From assembly GCF_008629685.1 (NCBI RefSeq), contig NZ_VWSF01000015.1, positions 90,551-154,550 of the forward strand: a DNA stretch of 64,000 bases, given 5' to 3'. Positions 1 through 9,511 of the stretch are shown one piece after another. Numbering within the stretch: the stretch's first letter is position 1; every line of letters begins with the position of its first letter. The stretch is from Adhaeribacter rhizoryzae. Lineage in GTDB: Bacteria > Bacteroidota > Bacteroidia > Cytophagales > Hymenobacteraceae. A model generated the notes under the pieces. The model searched no databases. It had not been told where the DNA came from and worked only from the letters and a program-made list of their open reading frames with translations. The translations under genes were made by a program, and so were the position numbers.

Positions 1-722
1 AAAGTCGGATTATCGGTAACAGCTACTAAACTCCCATTACTCATTGTGCCATTGTAGCTGCCCTTGTAATCTATAATATTGCTGCCATCCTGATCCATTT
101 TCCAGTACGCTACCAGGCTGGCGTATAAAGGATGATAATTATTCAGGGTATTCTGGCGATCCAGGTCAGTGGCGGCCAAGTGGGTATTCCACAACCGGGC
201 TTCATCAATTTTACCAGCAAAGCCGCTGCCTAATTCAAAATTGGCCGCATTAACCGGCGTGGTGGCAGGCAATAAACCATTGCCCCCGCTATACCACAAA
301 TTTATTGGTGCGCCGTCGATGAATACTTTTATCATGTTGTAAGCGCCCTGCGAGCCATCGTAGGCTATGGCCACATGGTGCCATTTACCCACCGAAATAG
401 TTGAATTATCGGCGGCCGCATAGCTATTGGTGCCATTAGCCACGTGAAAAAACAGGCGACGGTTAGCTGCCGTACCCAGCTGCATGTCAATCCGGCTGCT
501 CGTTGAACCAATTTTACTGAATACATAACTGTTTTCCCGCCACTGATCGATGTACAGCCAGGCCTCAAAAGTGAACTGGGATACCCCGTTTATTTCGCTG
601 ATATTTCCGAATGACGCCTTACTCGTAGCAGCGCCGGCAAAGCTAGCGGCTTTATTCTGAACCTGCCCGGCAACCGTAAAAGCTGAAGTGAGCATTAACA
701 ATAAGGTAATTATTTTCTTCAT
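1..722 (-). CDS. LamG/concanavalin-A-like domain secreted protein (partial, 3' end outside window)
   Basis: The reading frame is open from an ATG at 722-720 to the window edge, so about 240 N-terminal residues are visible and the C-terminus is missing. It opens with a signal peptide (MKKIITLLLMLTSAFTVAGQ). A LamG/laminin-G-like jelly-roll follows, with typical phrases such as FTFEAWLYIDQW, WHHVAIAYDG, MIKVFIDG, GKIDEARLWN and ASLVAYWKMD. Such domains bind or cap glycans and are common in large secreted proteins of Bacteroidota, often followed by a C-terminal sorting domain, which cannot be checked here. It lies on the same strand as the downstream glycan-utilisation genes but 620 bases from the GH20 gene, so it may be a separate unit. 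The domain call is firm; the function is not known. Confidence 0.75.
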   Translation of the reverse strand, partial: MKKIITLLLMLTSAFTVAGQVQNKAASFAGAATSKASFGNISEINGVSQFTFEAWLYIDQWRENSYVFSKIGSTSSRIDMQLGTAANRRLFFHVANGTNSYAAADNSTISVGKWHHVAIAYDGSQGAYNMIKVFIDGAPINLWYSGGNGLLPATTPVNAANFELGSGFAGKIDEARLWNTHLAATDLDRQNTLNNYHPLYASLVAYWKMDQDGSNIIDYKGSYNGTMSNGSLVAVTDNPT

Positions 723-1345
723 AACTAAGCTTTAGAATAATACATAATTAAATAGGAGTAAACTACTTATAAACATGCACTTGCCTGTTAAAGCTATCAT
801 CAGGTAAATTGGGTTGCCGGGTGCATAAAGGCTATCCGGCCATGACAGCAGGTGAATGTGGTGGTTAGAAAATCAGGTATTTTTTGCCTGAGCGGGTTCG
901 AGGTTAGTTAAAATGGTGGTGCTTATTCCGGTTAAGTCGGGTTATGCTACCGGTTGCGGCAACCAGGCACCTTTGGGCGGCGGTAATATTTTATTCTTTC
1001 TGTGGGCTGCGTCTATTATGGTTTAGGGTTAAAAAGAAATATTACTGTGGTATTTTATTATTCAGGTTTATAGGGTATTGCTTAAAACCGTTGCTGGTGC
1101 GGCAGGCGTTTAGTTCTGGGGTATTGCCCGTTGATAGTTTTCCTGAGCCCCATCCGTTTGCATCAGGTTATGATTTAATGCTGGGTTTAGCAGGCCAAAA
1201 CCTACAGTTGCAGCAAACCCAAGGCTTAGCGGGGCCAAGCAACCAGAATATTTATTCCGGTTGCTGGTTTATCAGGGCAACAGAGCACCCGGAACAGGCA
1301 CCGGCGTGCGTCTGTTAGCGTCTAAATTCCCGCATAAGTGTTGGT
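723..1345. other. Intergenic region, no gene recognised
   Basis: This 623-base gap separates the LamG protein from the GH20 gene. A 124-codon open frame on the plus strand (944-1318) has no recognisable domain and a composition unlike the neighbouring genes, so I do not call it. No terminator hairpin with a clear U-tract was seen. Confidence 0.4.
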
Positions 1346-3028
1346 TTATTTTCGGTTGGCTTCGTGCGACCGGCTTTTATAAAATAGCGGGTGAAACCGG
1401 ATACCTTGCTGTTCCCAGTTCGGGAAATGCCCCTGGTTTAAGCGGTTTACAAAACTGTTAAAGTCTTTTTTCTCTACTGGGGTCCAGAGGGCTTCGGCAA
1501 TAGCGGGCATCCGGGGCAGCAACATGTAATCCAGGTGCGCTACCGACGAAATAAATTCGGTCCAGATGGCGAACTGCCCGCCCAGAATTAATTTTTTTTC
1601 GGTTTCGCTCAGCGCCGCCGAATGCGGATTATACTGGTAAACTTTATCCAGGGTGTTCAGCGAAAACTTGGCACCTAACGGTTCGTCGGCCGGGTCGGCC
1701 TGGTACCGGTTAAAGTAAAGCGGGTTGCTCGGCGACATAACCACGTGGTGCCCCATTTTTGCCGCTGCAATGCCGCCTTTTTCGCCCCGCCAGCTCATAA
1801 CAGTGGCCGATGGCGCCAGGCCGCCTTCCAGAATTTCGTCCCAGCCCAGTAATTTTTTGTTATGCGCCAACAAATATTTCTCCATCCGGCGAATAAAATA
1901 ACTCTGCAGTTCTTCTTCATTTTTTAAGCCTTCGGCCTGAATCCGTTTCTGGCACCGCGGGCATTGTTTCCAGTAATATTTGTCTACTTCATCCCCGCCA
2001 ATATGAATATATTCCGAGGGAAAGATGGCCATTACTTCCTGCAGCACACCCTGCAGAAACAGGAAAGAACTGTCGTTGCCGGCGCAATAATTCAAATTCA
2101 GTTTTTTTACATCCACGGCCCCGCTCCAGGTATAGGCATTGGGCACTTCCTGCGCATGTGGTGCGCAGGCAAACTGCGGGTACGCGGTTAAAGCCGCGCC
2201 AGAGTGGCCGGGCATTTCAATTTCCGGAATTACAGTAATATGCCGGGCTTGGGCATAAGCCACAATTTCTTTGGCCTCCTGCTGCGTATAATATCCGCCG
2301 TAGGTGTAAGGGGTGTTGTTTAAAGGTTGGGTATAAGCAGAATCGGGTTTGTAATAAATGCTGCCCGGAATTTCTTTGCGCCAGGCACCCACCGCGGTAA
2401 GCTTTGGATATTTTTTAATTTCCAGCCGCCAGCCTTCGTTGTCGGTCAGGTGCCAGTGAAACACATTCATTTTGTACCGCGCCAGCAAATCAATATATTC
2501 CTTAATGGCTGCTACCGAATAAAAATGCCGACTTACATCCAGCATCATGCCCCGCCAGCCAAAGCGTGGCTCATCGGTTACTTCCATACAGGGCACCTGT
2601 AGCGGCTCGTTCGTGCGCAGGGCCGGCAGGGTTTGCAGCAACGATTGCAAGCCGTAAAATATACCGGCTTTGGTATTAGCTTTTATTTGGATGGCTGTTG
2701 GCGTTACGGCCATTTTATACCCTTCAGGGCCTACTTCAGCTACTTTCTCCAGCACAAACGCAATATTCTTCTTTTCTTTTTTATTCACCGGCAACGCATA
2801 ATCCGATATATTTTTAACCTGGTTGGCAAAATAAGTGGCCAGGGCTGCCAGCTCTTTATCTGTGCGTTTGTACTGAATAACCGTGTACTTATCAATAACA
2901 AAATGATCGCTGTTCATTTTAAGGTTGGCCGGTTGGGGAATAATATTTACTTGTGCCCGGGCCGGAAATAAAAATCCAAATAAGAAAAATAAAAGAAAAC
3001 AGGTAATGCTATTTTGGTTATGAATCAT
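1346..3028 (-). CDS. Beta-N-acetylhexosaminidase, glycoside hydrolase family 20
   Basis: This 560-residue secreted enzyme should remove terminal beta-linked GlcNAc or GalNAc from glycans. Residues 1-26 are a signal peptide ending at ARAQ. The GH20b accessory domain covers about 27-150 and the catalytic TIM barrel about 155-510. Family signatures are visible: MMLDVSRHFY near 161, FHWHLTDNEGWR near 190, and the catalytic Asp-Glu pair D346-E347 in HIGGDEVDK, where the Asp orients the substrate acetamido group and the Glu is the acid/base. The length is normal for a bacterial GH20. It is the last clear enzyme gene of the minus-strand glycan cluster, 191 bases after the BACON lipoprotein, and fits removal of amino sugars from a sulfated glycan. 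The family call is very secure; linkage and substrate are inferred. Confidence 0.95.
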   Translation of the reverse strand: MIHNQNSITCFLLFFLFGFLFPARAQVNIIPQPANLKMNSDHFVIDKYTVIQYKRTDKELAALATYFANQVKNISDYALPVNKKEKKNIAFVLEKVAEVGPEGYKMAVTPTAIQIKANTKAGIFYGLQSLLQTLPALRTNEPLQVPCMEVTDEPRFGWRGMMLDVSRHFYSVAAIKEYIDLLARYKMNVFHWHLTDNEGWRLEIKKYPKLTAVGAWRKEIPGSIYYKPDSAYTQPLNNTPYTYGGYYTQQEAKEIVAYAQARHITVIPEIEMPGHSGAALTAYPQFACAPHAQEVPNAYTWSGAVDVKKLNLNYCAGNDSSFLFLQGVLQEVMAIFPSEYIHIGGDEVDKYYWKQCPRCQKRIQAEGLKNEEELQSYFIRRMEKYLLAHNKKLLGWDEILEGGLAPSATVMSWRGEKGGIAAAKMGHHVVMSPSNPLYFNRYQADPADEPLGAKFSLNTLDKVYQYNPHSAALSETEKKLILGGQFAIWTEFISSVAHLDYMLLPRMPAIAEALWTPVEKKDFNSFVNRLNQGHFPNWEQQGIRFHPLFYKSRSHEANRK

Positions 3029-3219
3029 TATTGGTAATAAATATGTATGCTAGTTTTCAGGCTGATTTTGCCCTGTCCCAGGCATGCCGCTTAGGACTAA
3101 TATTTAATTTCTTTAGTCTTATTTAAAGAAGGAGCCTTTTTATTGAGTAGGCCGGCTTGCCATAGTCATGATAAAAGTTCTCTAACTAAGCTCCTCTTTG
3201 TAAGCTTTTGAGAGATAAT

Positions 3220-3606
3220 TTAGTTAGGCAGTTGTTCGATTACCAGTTTAACCGGCTCCAGGTTAAATGTGGGATTAACTATTAGTTCGGTTTTACGGGC
3301 CACATTCGAGGTATTGGGCGAAAGCGTAATGGCAATGTTTTGGTTACCGGACCCAAATAATTTGCTTGGTTTGCACCAGGCTTTACTTTCTTCCGGTAAC
3401 ACTATCCACCACCCATTCGAATTGGCATTAACCACTACATCTAGTTTGCCGCCAGCAGCCGGCAAAGCTGCTAGCGTACCTTTAGGTTCTACGGTAAAGG
3501 CCGAAGGTTCCGGCTTATACGGCATGGGTTCTTTTTTGCAGGCGGTAATAAACAGCAACAACAGTATAGTTAAGCCCGCGAGGTAATTTATCTTGGTATT
3601 TTTCAT
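3220..3606 (-). CDS. BACON-domain surface lipoprotein
   Basis: This is a small lipoprotein of 128 residues if the internal ATG at 3606 is used. An upstream ATG at 3630 would add eight residues that do not look like part of a signal peptide. The N-terminus is a lipoprotein signal peptide (LLLLFITAC) with the lipidated Cys near residue 23. The rest resembles a BACON domain, a beta-sandwich common in Bacteroidota glycan-binding proteins. Visible features are an AAGGKLDVVVNANSNGWW stretch followed by IAITLSPNTS and a closing KLVIEQ strand. It follows SusD by about 30 bases and is probably co-transcribed with it. The likely role is a surface glycan-binding protein of the SusCD complex. The BACON assignment rests on pattern only and is moderately sure. 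Confidence 0.7.
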   Translation of the reverse strand: MKNTKINYLAGLTILLLLFITACKKEPMPYKPEPSAFTVEPKGTLAALPAAGGKLDVVVNANSNGWWIVLPEESKAWCKPSKLFGSGNQNIAITLSPNTSNVARKTELIVNPTFNLEPVKLVIEQLPN

Positions 3607-3636
3607 TTCTAGCGCTATTATTTTGTACATAATATT

Positions 3637-5457
3637 TTACCAACCCGGATTCTGAGTCCATAAGCCGTTAGTTAGTTGCATCATCCGGTCCTGAATAGGT
3701 AAGAGATAATCGCGGGATAGATTAAACCCAAAGCCGTTGGGAAGAACCCGCTGGTAAGGATCGACATAACGGAGCGAAGCCTGCGCATTGCCGGTTAAGT
3801 AAAAATTAACCGATTTGCCGGATGGAGCGTTATCGTAATACAACAGGGCGTCTTTGTAGAGACCGGTGGCGGTGTTTTCCTGGGCAATATTGCTGCCCAC
3901 AAACAAAACGCCCAGCGGCCTTTTGCCCGCAATCAGCACATCGGCCGCCGACCACCGGAAAATATCGTCCAGCCGCATGCCTTCGGCAGCCAGTTCTACC
4001 CTTCTCTCACGGCGAACGCTCTGAATAACCTTATCAAGGTTGCGGAAAGAGTAATCAGGATCATTGTTATATTCCCGGTCGAAATCCACGTCTGGCATAC
4101 CAACGCGGGCCCGCAGCGGCTGCAGCGCTTGCGCTACCAAGGCCGGTGATTCACCTAGTTCGGCCATGGCTTCGGCATAGTTTAGTAAAACTTCGGCGTA
4201 CCGAAACAGAATGGCCGGCACCGAGCTTTTATTATCGTCGAAAGTAGCCGAAGCGCTGTTGTACTCTATATATTTATACAAAGGATACCCGGTGGTGCTG
4301 CGGTTAAACCCGCTCTGATTAATGGGCGGAAAAGCGGGCACCACGGCACTTGGCTTCAGGGGTTTGCCCGGCACGGCCACCGTTTGGGAAAGACGTGGGT
4401 CGCGGAGGTCGGGAGATAATTCGCGGCCGTAAACAGCCTGTGCTTCGGTGCGGGCAGCACCTACAAATGGCGTTCCGGTCCGGGTAAGGTAATCATCAAC
4501 CAAAGACAAGGTTACGCCAATATCGCCGCCGCCGGTAGATAAATATTTACTGATGCTGTGGCCAATATTTTCGTTGGCATCGTATTTCCGCCATAGCATT
4601 ACCTCTTTATTACCTGCCAGGTTAAGGGTGGTATATAAATTGCCGTAATCTTCGAGGGGTTTGCCGGTAGTATAAATGCTCCAGCGGCCGCTGGTAATAA
4701 TGGTTTCTGCCGCTTGTTTGGCCTGGGCCAGATAATTCGCGATTTTATCATCCGAAATATCTTTAGTCCAGAATGGGTCGGCGTCCTGCTTGTGGTATTT
4801 CTGCCAGGTGCCTTCAAACAAGGCTACCCGCGATTTAAATGCCAACGCCACATCTTTGTGCACGCGCATGCCGGCGTTAGTACTCACCGCTGGTATAAGC
4901 GCAATGGCTTTATCCAGATCGGCCAGAATAGAATCAACCACCACCACCCGCGAATCCCGGGCCAACTGTGTCATTTCCTGATCGGCGGGTAACACGGTAT
5001 TTACCCAGGTTACATCGCCGTATTTTTTAATCAGGCTAAAATAAAACCAGGCCCGGAAAAACTTGGCTTCTCCCAGGTATTGGTTAATCAGGGCTTGGTC
5101 GCCGCCGGCATTTTTATAATTAGCCAGAAAATAATTAACCGACCTAATGTTGTTGTACTCGGTCAGGCGCGCGGCATTACCCTGCGACAAGTTACCGTTT
5201 AGCCGAGTATCCACGGCCGTAATAATCATATTATCGCTGGTAGCATCGGAGAAGGCAATACCGGTGTTACCGGTTATGGTTGGGTGGCCTGGAAAGCTTT
5301 CGTAGAACTGATTTACGTACAGCCGCAGTTCGTTGGTGGTAGCCAAACTACCTGCGGTAGACAGCACATCGAGCGGCTCCCGATCCAGGAAGTCGTCTTG
5401 GCAGGAAAAAGCTGCAAAAACACTCGCTAAAAAGTATATTTTAAGAATATATTTCAT
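3637..5457 (-). CDS. SusD/RagB-family outer-membrane glycan-binding lipoprotein
   Basis: This 606-residue lipoprotein has a signal peptide ending AAFSC, with Cys19 lipidated, followed by the standard SusD start QDDFLDREPLD. The fold is a tetratricopeptide-rich scaffold that caps the SusC channel and binds the glycan. Typical motifs are GEAKFFRAWFYFSLIKKYGDV, VRRERRVELAAEGMRLDDIFRW and a C-terminal NPGW. The length is within the usual range for the family. It starts 11 bases after the end of the SusC gene, so the two form one transcript. The partner SusC carries a premature TGA, so this SusD may lack a working transporter unless that stop is read through or is a sequence error. The family call is very secure. 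Confidence 0.95.
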   Translation of the reverse strand: MKYILKIYFLASVFAAFSCQDDFLDREPLDVLSTAGSLATTNELRLYVNQFYESFPGHPTITGNTGIAFSDATSDNMIITAVDTRLNGNLSQGNAARLTEYNNIRSVNYFLANYKNAGGDQALINQYLGEAKFFRAWFYFSLIKKYGDVTWVNTVLPADQEMTQLARDSRVVVVDSILADLDKAIALIPAVSTNAGMRVHKDVALAFKSRVALFEGTWQKYHKQDADPFWTKDISDDKIANYLAQAKQAAETIITSGRWSIYTTGKPLEDYGNLYTTLNLAGNKEVMLWRKYDANENIGHSISKYLSTGGGDIGVTLSLVDDYLTRTGTPFVGAARTEAQAVYGRELSPDLRDPRLSQTVAVPGKPLKPSAVVPAFPPINQSGFNRSTTGYPLYKYIEYNSASATFDDNKSSVPAILFRYAEVLLNYAEAMAELGESPALVAQALQPLRARVGMPDVDFDREYNNDPDYSFRNLDKVIQSVRRERRVELAAEGMRLDDIFRWSAADVLIAGKRPLGVLFVGSNIAQENTATGLYKDALLYYDNAPSGKSVNFYLTGNAQASLRYVDPYQRVLPNGFGFNLSRDYLLPIQDRMMQLTNGLWTQNPGW

Positions 5458-5468
5458 CTTGATCAGAA

Positions 5469-8400
5469 TTAAAAGCTAAGGCCAAGGCCAAAAGAATAAA
5501 TTTTGCTTAATGGGTATATTTTACCGGGCGCGGCGCCGCCCACCAGGGTTTCGGGATCAAACATTTTTGCCAGTTTGGTTTGGGTAAGTAAATTTTCGCC
5601 GGAGAAGAATACATTAACTTTACTCAATTTTACTCTTTGTACCCAGCTAACCGGCAGGTTGTAATTAATGGTCAGGTTTTTCAGGCGGAGGTAAGCGGCA
5701 TTCTGCAGATAGCGGTCCGAAATCTGCTGGGTTTTTCCGACAAAAGAATTAATGGAACCTACCGGCGAGGCGTAAGGATTGGGATAATAAGCTCCCGGAT
5801 TTTCCGGTGTCCAGTAGTCCAGGTGTTCTTTAAATACCGTTACCTGAGCCAGCGAGCCCGAGCCCCAGAAATAAGCATCCAGCAGGGCCGGCGCAAAATC
5901 GCGCTTGCCTATCCCCTGCCACAACATACTTAGCGATAACCCTTTCCAGGAAACAGATCCGTTCAGGGAGTAAGAGTAGCGGGCATTGCTGTTGCCAATA
6001 ATGGTTAAATCGCCCATGTTGCCCAGTTGATTGGTGCCCTGGTTAATTTTGCCGTCGCTATTCAGGTCCTCGTAAATTACATCGCCGGGTTTCCAGGGTT
6101 GCGCCGACAAGAAAGAATGGTCGAGGCGGTTAAAGGCATCGGCTGCTTCCGGGTTCTGCACCAGGCCCGGTGAACGGAAACCCCAGATTTCACCCGCGGT
6201 TTTACCTACGTACCAGGCACCCCGCGGATCATTATTATTCGGGTTTTGGTATTTGGTTACCACCGATTTATTGTCGGCCAGCAAGCCACCGAAACTATAG
6301 GAAATATTGCTGTTGATGCGGCCCCGCCAGTTCAGGGATAATTCCCAGCCGCGGGTGCGCAAATCGGCGTTGTTGGTTTGGGGCGGCGTAGCGCCATACA
6401 TATCGGCAATATCCAGCGATGGCCCCAGCATGTCGCGGGTGTTCCGCTGATAAATATCGAAGCTACCGGTAAGCTGGCTGTTAAATGCGCCAAAATCAAG
6501 GCCAACGTTCGCATTTTCTATTTTCTCCCAAGTAATAAATGGATTAAAAGCGCCCGGAACGGTAATATAGGCTTCGCGGCCGGCACCGTAGTACCAGCGG
6601 CCACCCGTTCCAATTCCCGGTACGGTAATGCCCATGTTCTCGGCGTAAGAATACAAACCGGCACCGGACTGGTTACCCAGGAAACCGTACGAACCCCGGA
6701 TTTTTAACTGGTTTAACCAGGCCACATTTTCCTGTAAGAAAGTTTCCTGATCCAGGTTATACCCGGCCGAAACAGAGGGGAAAAATCCCCAACGGGAGTC
6801 GGCGGCAAATCGGGAGGAACCATCGTAACGCCCGTTTAACTCCAGCAAATATTTACTTTTATAATTATAAGATAAGCGGGCAAACCCGCCCCGCGTAGCC
6901 CAGTGCGTCCGGGATTCGCTAATGGCCTGGCTACCGGTAGCCAAAGAAATACCGGGCCGGCTGTTACTAATCAGATCCTGGGCTGTAGCAGCCAGGCTTT
7001 TAAATTCATTTAGTTCCTGCTGAAACCCTACCAGAATATCTAAACCATGGTTTTCTTTTATAGTAAGGCTGTAAGAAGAATAAATATTGGGCGAAATGTA
7101 GCGGGAGCTTAACATGTTACGGCCATAACTGCCTTTCAGCGGAATATTGTATTCGGAGCGGTTTACCGTTATGGGCGCGCCGTTTATGCCGTAAATGGTG
7201 CCCGGCAGTTTCAGGTTGGTTTGTTCTGAGGTAGATTGGCGTAAGTTTAAATCTACGTTGATCTTCCATTTTTTTACAGGCTCAAACTCCAGACCGGTTA
7301 AAATAGCCAGGTTGGTTTCATCTTCCCTGGATTCGGAACCAGACTGTAAATAAGGCACCATCGACTGTTCGGTCCAGTTGCTGTTTAAATCGTACGGCGA
7401 TACGTTGGGCCGCATCCGGGCCAGGTTATGAAAGAAAAGGTTTTCGAACCCGGAAAACGGGCTGGTATATTTTGATTGGGTATATTTGGTATTGGCTTTT
7501 ACTTTAACCCAGCTCTGTACCTGGGAAGTTACCGTGGCATTCAGGTTATACCGGTTGTAATCAATATCGGCAAAACGCATACTGCCCCCTTCTGTGTAAT
7601 AACCGCCCGACACAAAGAACTGAGTGGTTTTGTTGCCGCCGCTGAGACTCACGTTGTGGTTTTGCTTTAGGGAATAAGGTTTGTAATGCAGGTTAAACCA
7701 GTTGGTATTGGCCACGCCGTTGGCGCTGTTTTCCCAGTTGGCGTAATCGTTGCTGTTTACTTCGGGGAAAATAGACATGCCGGCCGGATTCTGAATAAAC
7801 TGCTCCAGCAGTTTCAATTTTTCTTCGGAATATTGCCGGGTACCCAAGGCATTAAAAGTAGCCGCATTAAAAAAATTAGCGAATTGTAATGAATTAGCCA
7901 TATTGGGCAGCCGATTGGGCGTGGTTATGCCCACGTTATTTGTATAAGACAAGTTAGTTCAGTCGGCGCTGCCTTTTTTGGTGGTTACCAGAATAACCCC
8001 GTAAGCGGCCCGCGATCCGTAAATAGCAGAGGCCGAAGCATCTTTTAAAACCGAGATGGATTCAATATCGTTGGGATTAACATCGGCTAATGACATTTCC
8101 AAACCGTCTACCAGCACATAAGGGTTGTCGCTGCCGCTAATGTTGCCCATACCCCGCACGTTTAAATTAAAGCTTTGCCCCGGTTTAGTATTGCCGCCTA
8201 TGTTCACGTTTAAACCCGGTACTAACCCTTGTAAACTCTGGGTAGCATTTACCACCGGCCGGTTTTCCAGTTCGGTGGCGCTTACCACCGATACCGCACC
8301 GGTCAGATTAATTTTTTTTTGGGTACCATAACCCACTACAACCACTTCTTCGAGATTAGAAGCGTTTAATTCCAGCGAAATAGTGCCCAAATCGGCGGCG

Positions 8401-8972
8401 GCTTTAACTTCCTTGTTCAGGTAGCCTACAAAACTAATTTCCAGTATCGCATCATCGGCCACATCAGGTATAGTAAAGGTCCCTTGTGCATTCGTAGAAG
8501 CGCCCTTATTGGTTCCTTTTACCAGCACCGTAGCCCCGGGTAAAGGATCGTTGTTTTCATCTACCACCCGACCCTTCACATTAATGGGCGGCACAACGCT
8601 GCTACTCCCGGCTTTTTTTGCCTCTTTAATAATAACAGTTTTCAGCTCTATTGTATAAACAAAGGGCTGCTGGGCAAATGATTTTTCTAAAGCTTCTTCG
8701 AGTGTAACATTCTGCACGTGCACGCTTACCCGCTTGGCCCGCTGCAGTAAGGCTTCGTTGTAGAAAAAATCGTAGCCGGTTTGCTTCCGTATTTCTTTTA
8801 AAACTTTGGCCAGAGGTACATTATCTTCCGAAAGGGTTACCCGTTGGGCATAAACGGTAGCGCTTACCGGCATGAAGACCGAGAGCATTAAGACCAGCGT
8901 TAGCTTCAGGCCCAGCAAGATTTTGGGTTTCGGGCAGGTAAATCTGCCGGTGCTAGAGAGGTAAATTTCCAT
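5469..8972 (-). pseudogene. SusC/RagA TonB-dependent transporter, interrupted by an in-frame TGA
   Basis: Two open segments in the same reading frame (8972-7962 and 7958-5469) are separated by one TGA codon at 7961-7959. Together they would encode about 1167 residues, close to the 1160-residue intact paralogue in this window. The first part has a signal anchor, an STN domain (about 45-95, RVTLSEDNVPLAKVLKEIRK), a carboxypeptidase-regulatory-like domain (KGRVVDENNDPLPGATVLVKG), a TonB-box-like region (EVVVVGYGTQ) and the plug. The second part is the beta-barrel, ending in the usual aromatic FGLGLSF. The paralogue reads KKGKAGKTSVSYTNN where this gene reads KKGSAD, stop, TNLSYTNN, so only one codon is affected. 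It is either a recent nonsense mutation, a sequencing error, or readthrough. No other damage was seen. Confidence 0.85.
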
Positions 8973-9053
8973 ACATCTTTGGGTATTTAATTAGGCATTG
9001 TAGTAAATTCAGCGGGCTGACCCGGTACCTTAATAAATAATATACTGTGGTTA

Positions 9054-9105
9054 TATGTAAGTACCACTAGCGGGAGGATACCCCCAAAGAGAGGAAAAAA
9101 GTTTT
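9054..9105 (-). promoter_or_regulatory. Conserved upstream element shared with the FecR gene
   Basis: Read on the minus strand this stretch has TCTCTTTGGGGGTAT followed by a GGTACTTACATAT-like part. The same arrangement stands before FecR at 22314-22362. It lies about 100 bases before the broken SusC. Conservation between two sigma-regulated loci suggests a promoter or leader element, but no experiment is implied. Confidence 0.45.
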
Positions 9106-9144
9106 AATTTTAACTGGAGTAAAGCATACCCTTTTGCCCAAAGT

Positions 9145-9330
9145 TCAGGCGCTATTCCTAGCTACAGCGCAATATTTTTGGGTGAGATGCTTTTTCCGGC
9201 TCAGCCAAAATAGCTGCTGGCATTTTTCTGGTAGTTTGACTATGCGCTCAGCCAACAACCAAAAAATATACTGCGCCGTAAGCGCCCCTTCCTTCTTATT
9301 AACAACCGAAAGCTTACTAACTCCGCTAAA
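9145..9330 (-). pseudogene. Decayed fragment of an ECF sigma-factor gene
   Basis: Read on the minus strand, this open stretch gives VVNKKEGALTAQ, then LLAERIVKLPEKCQQ, then LFWLSRKKHLTQ, and ends at a TGA at 9147-9145. It aligns with residues about 110-160 of the intact sigma factor at 22795-23382, which has VVNVGESALMTAD and LPEKCRQIFLLSRKKHLSTKEIA. The helix-turn-helix of region 4 is lost after RKKHL, and everything before VVN is missing. The fragment lies directly upstream of the broken SusC and next to the 79-bp inverted-repeat element. It is what remains of the regulator that once controlled this SusCD unit. Confidence 0.75.
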
Positions 9331-9336
9331 TAAAAA

Positions 9337-9415
9337 CAGGACTTACGCAAACACATCCGGGTTCCCCAAGCTGGTCATTAGACTCAACCAGGTCGCCGGT
9401 GTTGCGTAAGTCCTG
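9337..9415. mobile_element. 79-bp element with perfect 14-bp inverted ends (MITE-like or IS scar)
   Basis: The left end CAGGACTTACGCAA (9337-9350) is matched exactly in inverted orientation by TTGCGTAAGTCCTG (9402-9415) around a 51-base centre with no gene. The ends resemble transposase terminal repeats, and the A-rich flanks could be a short target duplication but are not diagnostic. It abuts the broken end of the sigma-factor fragment, suggesting that insertion or excision helped to destroy that gene. Confidence 0.6.
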
Positions 9416-9511
9416 AAAATAGAATTAATGTTGTCTGTTTACTTAATTTAAATATATCCAGATACTTCTGTCAAGATTTCTACCCTAATAATCTTATTAC
9501 TTTTGATTAAC

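Noticed and set aside
944..1318. 124-codon plus-strand open frame in the first intergenic gap
   Set aside because: No recognisable domain, unusual composition and no neighbour context.
7959..7961. The in-frame TGA in SusC as a selenocysteine or recoded stop
   Set aside because: No selenocysteine insertion element or selenoprotein context is visible, the paralogue has an ordinary residue there, and another gene in the window ends at TGA (37890). Nonsense mutation or sequence error is simpler.
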